Assembly: GCF_001612985.1 (NCBI RefSeq)
Contig: NZ_BDBM01000006.1
Location: 186,001-250,000 of the forward strand
DNA length: 64,000 nucleotides
Reading direction: 5' to 3'
Source of the DNA: Nocardia gamkensis NBRC 108242
Lineage (GTDB): Bacteria > Actinomycetota > Actinomycetes > Mycobacteriales > Mycobacteriaceae
Notes under the pieces: generated by a model
Seen by the model: only the letters and a program-made list of their open reading frames with translations
Database searches by the model: none
What the model was told of the DNA's origin: nothing
Position numbers and translations under genes: made by a program
Part shown: piece after piece, positions 19,929-27,477 of the stretch
Position numbering within the stretch: position 1 is the first letter of the stretch
How the letters are laid out: every line of letters begins with the position of its first letter

Positions 19929-21020
19929 TTGGAGGAAGTACTACGGCCGCTCGTCGTCGTGTTCGGCACGGTGGCGATCACTGTGACGGCCGGGCTGCTG
20001 ATCGACCGATTATTGCGCTACATCGCCGGGAAGCGTCCGGACACCCAACTCCCCACACTGTTGCGCCGGGTGCAACTGCCCGTGCAGGTGTTGCTCGGCG
20101 CGCTGGCGTTGCACGCCACCTATCCGCTGGCGCACCTCGATCTGCGCCAGGACACGATGATCCGGACCATCCTGGCCTCCGCGGCGATCATGGCGGCGGC
20201 CTGGGTGGTCATCCGTGCCGCCGACGCGGTCGCGGAGAACATGCTGCGTTCTTATGCCCGTCGTACCCAGGACATCACACGGGTACGGCAATTGCGCACC
20301 CAGCTCGGCCTGGTGCGCCGGATCGTCACCTCGGTCCTGGTGGTCACGACCGCCGCCGTGGCGATCCTGCTGCTGGTGCCGAGTCTGCGGACCCTGGGCA
20401 CCTCACTGCTGGCCTCGGCGGGGGTGATCGGCATCATCGCCGGTGTCGCGGCGCAGTCGACCTTGAGCAACCTGATCGCCGGTCTGCAGATCGCCTTCGG
20501 TGATTCGGTCAAGATCGGCGACACCGTCGTCGTGGAGGGGGAGTGGGGGATCGTCGAGGAGATCACCCTCGCGTTCCTCACCGTGCGGATCTGGGACGAC
20601 CGGAGGCTGACCATGCCGGTCTCCTACTTCAACAACAAGCCGTACGAGAATTGGTCGCGTGGCGGCCCGCAGATCACCGGCACCGTCTACCTGTATCTCG
20701 ATCACAGCACACCGGTGCCGCTGCTGCGTGAGCATCTGCAGGAGTATCTGCGCACGCGACCGGACTGGGACGGTCGGGACTGGGGTTTGCAGGTCACCGA
20801 CAGCACGCCGACGAATATCGTGGTGCGCGCGACGATGTCGGCGGCCAATGCCGACGACGTGTGGAACCTGCGCTGCGCGGTGCGCGAGGAAATGCTCGAC
20901 TGGCTGGGCCGCAACTACCCCCACGCGCTGCCGAAGATCTCCACCGCCATCACCGACTCCTCCACCGACGACCGCCATCTGGCGCCGGTCGGCGACCGCG
21001 GCGACGGTTACGGTGACTGA
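19929..21020 (+). CDS. Mechanosensitive ion channel family protein (MscS type)
   Basis: A membrane channel/transport protein of 363 residues that in its family relieves osmotic pressure. The start is taken as TTG 19929 after GAGAAGGAG. Helices: residues about 5-28, 55-75 and 80-105, then 130-150 and the pore-lining helix with LLASAGVIGIIAGVAAQSTLSNLIAGLQIAFGDSVKIGDTVVVEGEWGIVEEI, the MscS signature leading into the beta domain (FLTVRIWDDRRLTMPVSYFNNKPYENWSR). The C-terminal alpha/beta domain contains DSTPTNIVVRATMSA. The pore helix has more alanine than glycine, as in many actinobacterial forms. Upstream is the 48-residue membrane protein, 207 bases away. Confidence 0.92.
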   Translation: MEEVLRPLVVVFGTVAITVTAGLLIDRLLRYIAGKRPDTQLPTLLRRVQLPVQVLLGALALHATYPLAHLDLRQDTMIRTILASAAIMAAAWVVIRAADAVAENMLRSYARRTQDITRVRQLRTQLGLVRRIVTSVLVVTTAAVAILLLVPSLRTLGTSLLASAGVIGIIAGVAAQSTLSNLIAGLQIAFGDSVKIGDTVVVEGEWGIVEEITLAFLTVRIWDDRRLTMPVSYFNNKPYENWSRGGPQITGTVYLYLDHSTPVPLLREHLQEYLRTRPDWDGRDWGLQVTDSTPTNIVVRATMSAANADDVWNLRCAVREEMLDWLGRNYPHALPKISTAITDSSTDDRHLAPVGDRGDGYGD

Positions 21021-21077
21021 CCCGGACCGCTGCCATCGAGTCTTCGGGTGACCGCCGGACGAGGTGCGAGTTCGCAA

Positions 21078-21254
21078 TGGAGGACGATCGAGCAGGCGAT
21101 CGGTTACCTCTACTCGACCTCGTTGCCGTTGCGGCGTCTTCTCGGTGACCGGCGGTCCGCCTTCGAACAAGCGATCACCGAGACGCTGCGCGCGATCGAC
21201 TCGGACGGATGTTTCGCAGAGCCGGTGACCCTGGAAGTGCTGACCGCTACCAAG
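21078..21254 (+). pseudogene. Remnant of a class I SAM-dependent methyltransferase (C-terminal end)
   Basis: The translated piece EQAIGYLYSTSLPLRRLLGD, followed by RRSAFEQAITETLR and EPVTLEVLTATK, matches the typical last 50 residues of actinobacterial class I methyltransferases (VGYLYSTS, GDR, EPVTVEVL). The SAM-binding GxGxG part is absent: upstream is only the MscS gene, ending at 21020. So it is a decayed or truncated copy. The frame runs on to 21392 with unrelated residues. Identification is from memory of the family. Confidence 0.55.
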
Positions 21255-21327
21255 CGCGAGCGGTGTCCAGTGGTTCGGGACGCACCGGCAAGGCTGGAGC
21301 GATGGGTTCGGCCCGCGTGCCGCTGGG

Positions 21328-21828
21328 TCAGTGTTTTGGGAGGGTGTGGAGGGTCACCCGGCTCAGTCGGCCGGACTGTATCCGCGCCGTGAGATAGGTG
21401 TGCTCCGGTTGGCGGCGACGATCAGTCGGCGAACCGGGATTGAGCAAGCGCAACCCGGTGGCGGTGACGCTGTCCCAGGGGATGTGGCTGTGCCCGAAGA
21501 CGAGCACGTCGGTGTCCGGGAAATTCCGGGCGCAGCGTTCCTCCCGGCCTTTCGCGGGTCCGGTCTCGTGCACCACCGCCAGCCTGAGTCCTCCGACTTC
21601 GGCATGCGCGATCTCGGGCAGCCGTGCGCGCAAGTCCGGCCCGTCGTTGTTGCCGTAGACGCCGATGAGGCGTGCGCTGCGCGCTTCGAGCCGGTCCAGC
21701 AGCGCCACCTCCACCCAGTCGCCCGCGTGCACGATCACATCGGCCGCCTCGACCTCGCGCCAGAGCGGCTCCGGCAGATCACGCGCACGCTTGGGCACGT
21801 GCGTATCGGACATGATGAGCAACCGCAT
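21328..21828 (-). CDS. YfcE/MJ0936-type metallophosphoesterase
   Basis: A 166-residue calcineurin-like phosphodiesterase with all metal motifs: SDTH (residues 7-10), HAGDW near 35-39, GNND near 59-62, VHE near 84-86 and FGHSH near 110-114. The cytosolic family acts on phosphodiester model substrates; natural substrates are unclear. ATG 21828 starts directly at the conserved MRLLIMSDTH. The promoter should lie in 21829-22072, the same space that holds a CRP-like site and leads to a tiny membrane gene on the other strand. Confidence 0.9.
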   Translation of the reverse strand: MRLLIMSDTHVPKRARDLPEPLWREVEAADVIVHAGDWVEVALLDRLEARSARLIGVYGNNDGPDLRARLPEIAHAEVGGLRLAVVHETGPAKGREERCARNFPDTDVLVFGHSHIPWDSVTATGLRLLNPGSPTDRRRQPEHTYLTARIQSGRLSRVTLHTLPKH

Positions 21829-21937
21829 GGTGACCGGTGTACCACGCCGGGATATGGACCGGCCGACTCGCGGACGAGCGGTTTCGGCGGCGCCGGATTA
21901 TCCCGGTCGACTCGGAGGCCGCGTGGTGCATTTCTCG

Positions 21938-21953
21938 AGTGATATCTATCACA
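21938..21953. promoter_or_regulatory. CRP/GlxR-like binding site
   Basis: AGTGATATCTATCACA matches TGTGA-N6-TCACA with one mismatch and forms a perfect GTGATA/TATCAC palindrome. It lies 110 bases upstream of the metallophosphoesterase start and 120 bases upstream of the tiny membrane gene at 22073. cAMP-receptor type regulators of actinobacteria bind such sites. Regulation of either gene is inference. Confidence 0.55.
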
Positions 21954-22072
21954 TCCACTCGGTGGTCTCGACGAGATTGGACCTCCGAGCGTGGGTATGT
22001 CCGGGCGTGACGGTGACGCAGCGCGGCGCACCGGTGCGACAGTTTCCATCGCGTTGTTGTCCGGGAGGGCTT

Positions 22073-22225
22073 GTGTCTTCGATGCTTTCATTTCTCATGC
22101 TGATGCTGATGCTGCCGGGGATGGCGACCGTCGCTGCGTATGCGACGGTGGCGGTCAGCGTGTGGCTCGAGGAGCGTCGCGACGCCGCCGACTCCGCGGT
22201 GCGTGTCGAAGCGCACCAGCCGTAG
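22073..22225 (+). CDS. Small membrane protein (50 residues or 47 from ATG 22082)
   Basis: A GGGAGG at 22063-22068 precedes GTG 22073 and ATG 22082. The product begins MSSMLSFLMLMLMLPGMATV, continues as a hydrophobic helix through AAYATVAVSVWL and ends in a charged tail (EERRDAADSAVRVEAHQ). The distance to ATG 22082 is long and to GTG short, so the start is uncertain. It lies downstream of the CRP-like site and ends next to the stop of the DUF692 partner gene on the other strand. Function unknown. Confidence 0.5.
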   Translation: MSSMLSFLMLMLMLPGMATVAAYATVAVSVWLEERRDAADSAVRVEAHQP

Positions 22226-22236
22226 GCGCCGAGCGT

Positions 22237-22584
22237 TCAGCCGTGGAGCCGGTGCCACCAGCGCGTCTTCTCCCGGCGTCGGGGCCCGGGGTTCCAGTCG
22301 ATGCCCGCGGCAGCCGCGAAGGCCGCCGCATCGGCGGACGTCGTCGTCTTCGGGTGCGTGCGAGCCCACGCCGTGAAGCATGCGGTGAAGTCGCCCTCAC
22401 ACGCGTGCGCCAGCAGCGGGAAACGACGCGCCACCTCACCGGCGCGCTTGTAGAGCAAGGCGTCCGCCGCCGCACCGACGGCGTCCACATCGAATCCCGC
22501 GGGTACCGCCGTCCCCGCCACGAGTGCCCGCACCAGCGCCGCTTGTCGCTCGGCGAGAGTCGGGTGCTCCGGCAGGGAAGTCAC
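22237..22584 (-). CDS. Small partner protein of the DUF692 enzyme (SCO6045-like/DUF2063-like)
   Basis: A 115-residue protein whose ATG (22584) overlaps the stop of the DUF692 gene by four bases (ATGA), so translation is coupled. The sequence (ALVAGTAVPAGFDVDAVGAA, KRAGEVARRFPLLAHACEGDF, FTAWARTHP, AAAAGIDWNP) recalls the small domain found beside or fused to actinobacterial DUF692 proteins. It also has the overall pattern of DUF2063 partners, which in other systems deliver the substrate peptide to the enzyme. The C-terminus is basic (PGPRRREKTRWWHRLH). I infer a substrate-binding or recruiting role for the Cys-tailed membrane protein two genes upstream. Confidence 0.72.
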   Translation of the reverse strand: MTSLPEHPTLAERQAALVRALVAGTAVPAGFDVDAVGAAADALLYKRAGEVARRFPLLAHACEGDFTACFTAWARTHPKTTTSADAAAFAAAAGIDWNPGPRRREKTRWWHRLHG

Positions 22585-23453
22585 GCCGGTTCCGCTCTGG
22601 CACCGGCTGTGATCGGCGACCGGGCGGCGGCTGCGGCGATGGCGTCCAGTTCGTCGAGCAACTCGGCGGCGGGTGGATAGTTGCCATCGCGCTCCAACAT
22701 CATCGGCGCCGGATGCCGGGCGGTGAATTCCGCTACCAGCGCGAGAACTTCGGCGGGCAGCGGATCGGTGTGCGTGTCGTGGTAGCGGCCGCCGGATTCG
22801 TGACCGCCCGCCACGTGGCAGTAGGCCACGTGTTCGGCGGGCAGGCGCAGGAGCTCGGTGAGGGGTTCGCGACTCCGGTTGCGGGCGTTCGCGTAGACAT
22901 TGGCGAGATCCAGCAGCAGCAACACGCCGGTACGGTCGACGAGTTCAGCCAGGAATTCCGCTTCGGAGTACTCGTCGTCGGGCCAGTCGAACAGTGTGGC
23001 GATGTTCTCCAAGGCGAGGGGGACCTCCAGCGCCGCCCGGGTGCGGGCGATATTGCCGGTGAGTGCGTCGAGCGCTTCCCTGGTACGCGGTACCGGCAGG
23101 AGATGGCCTGCCTCCAGTCCGCCCGCCCGGACGAACGCGACGTGCTCGCTCACCAGCGGAGCCGCGACGGCCGCCGCGCAGGCCGCCAAGTGCTCGATGC
23201 GATGGCCTGCCACGGGTTCGGCGCCACCGAGCGACAGCGAAATGCCGTGCGGCACCACGGCGACGCCTCGCGCGCGCAGAGCGGCCAGCTCCTCGGGCAC
23301 GGCCGGCTGCCCGCCGCGGTGGCGGTCCCGGGGCAACGATTCGGCGATGACCTCGCAGAACCCGAGCCCCGTCAAGGTGGCTATGACCCCGCAGATCTCC
23401 GGCCGCCAGCCGATACCGAGCGCCCCCGGTGGCAGCGGTCCGGACTCATCCAC
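22581..23453 (-). CDS. DUF692 family multinuclear non-heme iron oxidase (MNIO)
   Basis: A TIM-barrel iron enzyme of the MbnB/TglH/BufB family, which oxidatively modify cysteines in ribosomal peptides. The GTG at 23453 overlaps the stop of the upstream gene within GTGGATGA and gives 290 residues, normal for the family; a longer frame to 23717 runs through that gene and is rejected. Metal-site candidates in order: Glu38, His69 (VVPHG), Glu103-His104 (SEHVAF), Glu148-Asn149 (LENIA), Asp181 and Asn184 (LLDLANVYANARN), His212 (CHVAGGH), Asp225 and His227 (YHDTHTDPLP), Glu254 (MMLERDGNYPP). The N-terminal GIGWRPE block is typical. Neighbours are a membrane protein with a Gly/Cys tail and a small partner, so the tail is the likely substrate. 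Confidence 0.92.
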   Translation of the reverse strand: MDESGPLPPGALGIGWRPEICGVIATLTGLGFCEVIAESLPRDRHRGGQPAVPEELAALRARGVAVVPHGISLSLGGAEPVAGHRIEHLAACAAAVAAPLVSEHVAFVRAGGLEAGHLLPVPRTREALDALTGNIARTRAALEVPLALENIATLFDWPDDEYSEAEFLAELVDRTGVLLLLDLANVYANARNRSREPLTELLRLPAEHVAYCHVAGGHESGGRYHDTHTDPLPAEVLALVAEFTARHPAPMMLERDGNYPPAAELLDELDAIAAAAARSPITAGARAEPA

Positions 23454-24366
23454 CGCAACCGCCGCAGCCCCCGCCACACCCACTTCCGCATCCGCCCCCG
23501 TCTCCGCCGCCGCTGTCGCCGCCCCCGTCGCCGCCGCCCGACGCACTCGGCGGCACGACCGCCTGGGCAAGGCCGGGATCCAGCGCGATGAGCGCGCCGA
23601 TACCGAAAACGGCGGCCGCGAGCGCCGCGCTCTCGGCGCCATAGGTCGCGTAGGACGGTGAATAGCTCGGCCCCAGATGCCGGTTGCGCTCGGCCGCGGC
23701 GTCCCTGGCACGGACACCGAGCGCGGTCAGCCGAGGCTTTCGAACCACCAGCCAGTAACCGAATGCCTGCGCGATCACCAGCACCACCAGCACACCGACC
23801 GGGTTTCCGTGCGAAGCGCCCGCGATGATCCGCACCACGCCGAGCGCGCCGGTGACCAGGATCGGCATCCCCGCGTCGCGCAGCCCGTGACGCACGGCGG
23901 GCCCGGGGAAGTACCCGAGGTCCACCATCCTGGCGCGCAGCGTTTCGAGGGCGGCGGGTGATCCGCCCACCAAAGCCGTCACGTTCTTGCGCTCACCCGT
24001 CGCCAGCCGGTCGTACACCGAGACGGTGAACGGATCCAGTTGCGCTCGCTCCTGCGCCGTGAGGGCGCGAACCGTCGCGGCCCCCGAATCGATCGCGTCG
24101 AGAGCACGCAGCCGCGCCATCGCCGCCAATGCGGCGTTCTGGTCGCCGAACAGCAGCCCCACCTCGGGTGAGGTCAACTCCGCGCCCGGCACGGTGACCG
24201 CGTCGGCGTCCGGATCCGCGCCCGTGACCCGTGACCGCAGCCAGATCCCGGCGATCACCGCGACCAGCACCACCGGCAAGTAGATGGCCAGGAACTGCGG
24301 CCCGGAGATCCCCCAGGTATCACCGGCCGCGACAAGCCCGTCCGAGCCCACCCCGATTACATTCAT
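23446..24366 (-). CDS. TIGR04222-type membrane protein with Gly/Cys-rich C-terminal tail
   Basis: A 306-residue membrane protein. ATG 24366 follows GAGGTGG; the extension to 24396 is unsupported. Near the N-terminus TWGISGPQFLAIYL (17-30) leads into the first helix (26-43), followed by a soluble part (45-150, with LTSPEVGLLFGDQNAALAAMARL), two helices (about 170-215) and a last helix near 250-275. The end is a flexible Gly/Asp stretch and then CGSGCGGGCGGCGG (293-306), four Cys spaced C-x3-C-x3-C-x2-C. The stop overlaps the start of the DUF692 gene. The family is known to sit beside DUF692 genes but has no assigned function. The tail looks like a built-in precursor peptide for Cys modification or metal binding; this is inference. 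Confidence 0.85.
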   Translation of the reverse strand: MNVIGVGSDGLVAAGDTWGISGPQFLAIYLPVVLVAVIAGIWLRSRVTGADPDADAVTVPGAELTSPEVGLLFGDQNAALAAMARLRALDAIDSGAATVRALTAQERAQLDPFTVSVYDRLATGERKNVTALVGGSPAALETLRARMVDLGYFPGPAVRHGLRDAGMPILVTGALGVVRIIAGASHGNPVGVLVVLVIAQAFGYWLVVRKPRLTALGVRARDAAAERNRHLGPSYSPSYATYGAESAALAAAVFGIGALIALDPGLAQAVVPPSASGGGDGGGDSGGGDGGGCGSGCGGGCGGCGG

Positions 24367-24515
24367 CTTCCACCTCGGAATCGGTCCAACCTGCACTCAG
24401 TATCGGGCCGCGGGTGTCCCCGCGCCATGGCGAATCGCCGTGGCACGCATATGTCGCCGAGTATTGCCTCGGCGCTCACATGGATGATTCGCCAAGGGGC
24501 GGGGCGGGACCCGGC

Positions 24516-25742
24516 TCACCTCCTTCGGCCGAGGCCGAGTTGCTCGGAGACCATCAGGGCGACTTCGGTCTCCAGCCGGTTCACCGTCAAAGGATGGCCG
24601 AGTACTTCTTCGGCCCTGCGTATCCGGTAGTGCACGGTGTTCTTGTGGACGTGCATGCGCGCGGCGGCGTCGGTGAGGCTGCCGCGGGCTTCCAGATAGG
24701 TCTGCACCGTCTCCCGAAGACGCGCGGTGGTCTCGTCGTCGCCCATGAGGTCACCCAGCACGCGGTGCACCCAGGCTCGGGTATCGGGCAGCCGGTCGAT
24801 CAGCAGACTCGCCAGCGCCACTCGGGAATGCAAGGTCAGCGGGCGAGCGGGATCGGCGATCAACGCGAGGTTGCGCGCACGCTGGGCATCGCGGAAAGTC
24901 TGCCGGAAGCCGGTCAGTCCGGCGCCGGAGTCGCCGATCGCGACGCGAAGACCCGGCCGCCGGCGCAGGTCTCGCTCCAGCCGTTCGGCGTCGAGCGACG
25001 GTTTGCCGACGGAGGATATCCAGGCCCAGCAGTTCTGCTCGTCGACCAGGACCGTCAGCGGGTGCTTCCCGGTCGCGGGGGTGAGCATCTCGGCTCCCGC
25101 GCGCAGCAGGTCGATCGATGACCCGACGGGTTCGCGCACCCAGACGATGGCGGCCATATGCCACCCCCGCAACGATGTGGCGAGCATCTGCTCGGCGGAG
25201 GCCAAGTCGAGGTCCTCGGTGTCGAGCACAGCGCGGATCTGCGCCGCGCGTGTGTTGTCCGTGCGTGCGTCCCAGCGCCGGCGTTCGCTCTCGTAGATGT
25301 CGATGACGCCTTCGATGACGTGGTCGATATAACTGTTGACCAGCATGCCGATCCGGCTGGTGGTCTCCAGGGCCAGATCGGCCGAGGCCTCGGAGCGCCG
25401 GAGTGCGGCGATGATGCGCTGCATGAACATGTGTTCGCCGAGGCGGTACGCCCGCAGCAGGGCCTCCAGGGACATCCCGTGCTGGGCGAAGCGCCGGGCG
25501 TACTCGGCGGCGGCGGGCGGCACGGTGATGTCGTCGCGGGAGATGCTCAGCGTGAGCATGTCGAGGATCGCGGTGAGGTTGGACGCGGTGCTGGCGATCA
25601 TGAGGCGCCGCACCTCGTCGTCGTGGCGGAACTCCGGGATCACCTCGCTGAACATCGCGGTCATCTCGGCGGTCAGGCGGTCGATCTCGGCTTTGACGCG
25701 TCCGGCGACATCGCGGATGGTTCTGTCCACGTCAACGCTCAT
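24516..25742 (-). CDS. PucR/CdaR-family transcriptional regulator
   Basis: About 408 residues from ATG 25742 (MSVDVDRTIRDVAGRVKAEID); the start is uncertain because no strong ribosome site is visible and an in-frame ATG lies 16 codons upstream. The N-terminal half is a helical RsbR-like sensor region (residues 1-170), followed by a GGDEF-derived middle part. The C-terminal PucR helix-turn-helix is clear: TVQTYLEARGSLTDAAARMHVHKNTVHYRIRRAEEVLG, the family signature near 350-388. It is divergent from a ligase/DUF3556/oxidoreductase operon, which it probably controls. The effector is unknown. Confidence 0.88.
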   Translation of the reverse strand: MSVDVDRTIRDVAGRVKAEIDRLTAEMTAMFSEVIPEFRHDDEVRRLMIASTASNLTAILDMLTLSISRDDITVPPAAAEYARRFAQHGMSLEALLRAYRLGEHMFMQRIIAALRRSEASADLALETTSRIGMLVNSYIDHVIEGVIDIYESERRRWDARTDNTRAAQIRAVLDTEDLDLASAEQMLATSLRGWHMAAIVWVREPVGSSIDLLRAGAEMLTPATGKHPLTVLVDEQNCWAWISSVGKPSLDAERLERDLRRRPGLRVAIGDSGAGLTGFRQTFRDAQRARNLALIADPARPLTLHSRVALASLLIDRLPDTRAWVHRVLGDLMGDDETTARLRETVQTYLEARGSLTDAAARMHVHKNTVHYRIRRAEEVLGHPLTVNRLETEVALMVSEQLGLGRRR

Positions 25743-25793
25743 GCCGGGACCGTACCCGAACCCGTGCGGCGGCTCCGACGCATTCCGCATCCT

Positions 25794-25812
25794 TTTGTGC
25801 CGCCGGTACAAA
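25794..25812. promoter_or_regulatory. Inverted repeat between PucR gene and ligase operon
   Basis: TTTGT and ACAAA are separated by 9 bases (GCCGCCGGT) in the 170-base divergent space. It could be the PucR operator; the arms are short. Confidence 0.35.
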
Positions 25813-25912
25813 GCCGGACGAAAACACTGGGATACGGGCCCGTAGCCGGGTTCCGGCACCGCACCTACCTTGGAAATGTAATTCCCGTCACACCCGATCA
25901 TCTGAGGAAATC

Positions 25913-27379
25913 GTGCAGCACGTCGTAGAAATTCCGGAGGTCCGGGCGACATGGAATCCGTCCGGTCCCTGCATCGCGGACGACCGCGAAAAACTCGACA
26001 ACCAGACTTTCGCGAAACGGGTATGCGCGGCAGCCGCTGTGCTGTCCGCGAACGGAGTCGGCGAAGGCGATGTGGTCGCCCTCGTCTTGCCGAATCGACT
26101 CGAATTCGTCGTCATTCTGTTCGCGGCGTGGCGGCTCGGCGCCGCGGTCACCCCGGTGAAGCCGGATTCCACTTTCGAGGAGGCGCGCTATCAGATCGAG
26201 GACTGCCGGGCGAAGGTGGTCGTCACCGAAGGCGGACGCGGAGCGGGAACGCTCGATATGACCGAAGTGGCGGGCGCGGGCCGCGAGGCCGCCGCGGCCG
26301 AACCGGCGCCCGTCGACCCCGGCGCTCCCGCGCTGATCATCTACACCAGCGGCACCACCGGGCAGCCGAAGGGGGTGGTTCTCGACCACGCCAACATCGC
26401 CGCGATGTGCGAGATGCTCGTCGAGGCACTGGCGTTGGACGACACCGACCACAGCCTGCTCACCTTGCCGCTGTTCCACGTCAACGGAATCGTGGTCGGC
26501 ATCCTGTCGCCGCTGCTCGCGGGCGGACGCGCCACGATCGCGGGCCGCTTCTCCGCCTCGGCGTTCTTCGGCATCGTGGAACGCGTTCGGCCCACCTACT
26601 TCTCGGCCGTACCGGCCATCTACGCGATGCTGGTCGCGCAGCAGGCGAGTTCGAGGCCGGACACCTCGTCGTTGCGCCGCGTGATCTGCGGGGCCGCGCC
26701 CATGCCCGCGGAACTGATCGCGCGATTCGAAACCCGTTTCGGTGTACCGATCGTCGAAGGCTACGGACTGTCGGAAGGCACCTGCGCCTCGACGCTGAAT
26801 CCGCCGGGCGGGCCGCGCAAACCGGGAACGGTGGGGCTGCCGCTGCCGGGGCAGACCGTCGCGATCATGGACGCCGAAGGAGCGATCGTGGCCGCCGGGA
26901 CGAGCGGGGAAGTGGTGATCCGGGGCGCCAACGTGATGCGCGGCTATCTCGGCAGGCCGGAGGCGACCGCGCGGACGGTGGTCGACGGCTGGCTGCACAC
27001 CGGGGATGTCGGCTACTTCGACGAGGACGGATACCTGGTCCTGGTCGACCGGATCAAGGACATGATCATCCGGGGCGGCGAGAACATCTACCCCAAAGAG
27101 ATCGAAAACGTCCTGCACGCCCATCCCGCGGTCTTGGAGGCCGCCGTGGTCGGCGCTCCCGATCCGGTCCTCGGCGAAGTCCCGGTCGCCCATGTGGTGA
27201 CGATGCCCGGTGAGCGGGTCGGTGCCGAAGATCTTCTCGAGCACTGCCGCATGTCCCTGGCCCGGGCGAAGATACCGGTGTCGATCGGACTCACCGAGGA
27301 ACTACCCCGGAATCCGGTCGGAAAAATCGACAAACGCAAACTCCGCGCGCTCGTCGCCGACACGATCGCCACCCCGTAG
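25913..27379 (+). CDS. Acyl-CoA synthetase / AMP-binding ligase (ANL family)
   Basis: A 488-residue ligase that should activate a carboxylic acid to its CoA thioester via an acyl-AMP. GTG 25913 (TGAGGAAATC upstream). ANL motifs: IIYTSGTTGQPKGVVLDH (P-loop), YGLSEGTCAS (A5), GWLHTGDVGYFDEDGYLVLVDRIKDMIIRGGENIYPKEIE (A7-A8 hinge) and PRNPVGKIDKRKL with the catalytic Lys near the end. The N-terminus is short compared with long-chain FadD proteins, as in medium-chain or aromatic acid ligases. It is first in an operon with a DUF3556 protein (98 bases on) and a phytoene-desaturase-like flavoprotein. Substrate unknown. Confidence 0.92.
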   Translation: MQHVVEIPEVRATWNPSGPCIADDREKLDNQTFAKRVCAAAAVLSANGVGEGDVVALVLPNRLEFVVILFAAWRLGAAVTPVKPDSTFEEARYQIEDCRAKVVVTEGGRGAGTLDMTEVAGAGREAAAAEPAPVDPGAPALIIYTSGTTGQPKGVVLDHANIAAMCEMLVEALALDDTDHSLLTLPLFHVNGIVVGILSPLLAGGRATIAGRFSASAFFGIVERVRPTYFSAVPAIYAMLVAQQASSRPDTSSLRRVICGAAPMPAELIARFETRFGVPIVEGYGLSEGTCASTLNPPGGPRKPGTVGLPLPGQTVAIMDAEGAIVAAGTSGEVVIRGANVMRGYLGRPEATARTVVDGWLHTGDVGYFDEDGYLVLVDRIKDMIIRGGENIYPKEIENVLHAHPAVLEAAVVGAPDPVLGEVPVAHVVTMPGERVGAEDLLEHCRMSLARAKIPVSIGLTEELPRNPVGKIDKRKLRALVADTIATP

Positions 27380-27477
27380 ACATTCTCCGCTCGGTGCCGA
27401 GCGGAAATCCATGATCCGAAACGAAATCGTCCGGGTCCTCGTATGCGCTCGATTCATCGGATGAGAAAGGCCGAACA

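Noticed and set aside
23454..23717. N-terminal extension of the DUF692 protein
   Set aside because: It lies inside the coding region of the Cys-tailed membrane protein and has no family resemblance; length without it is normal.
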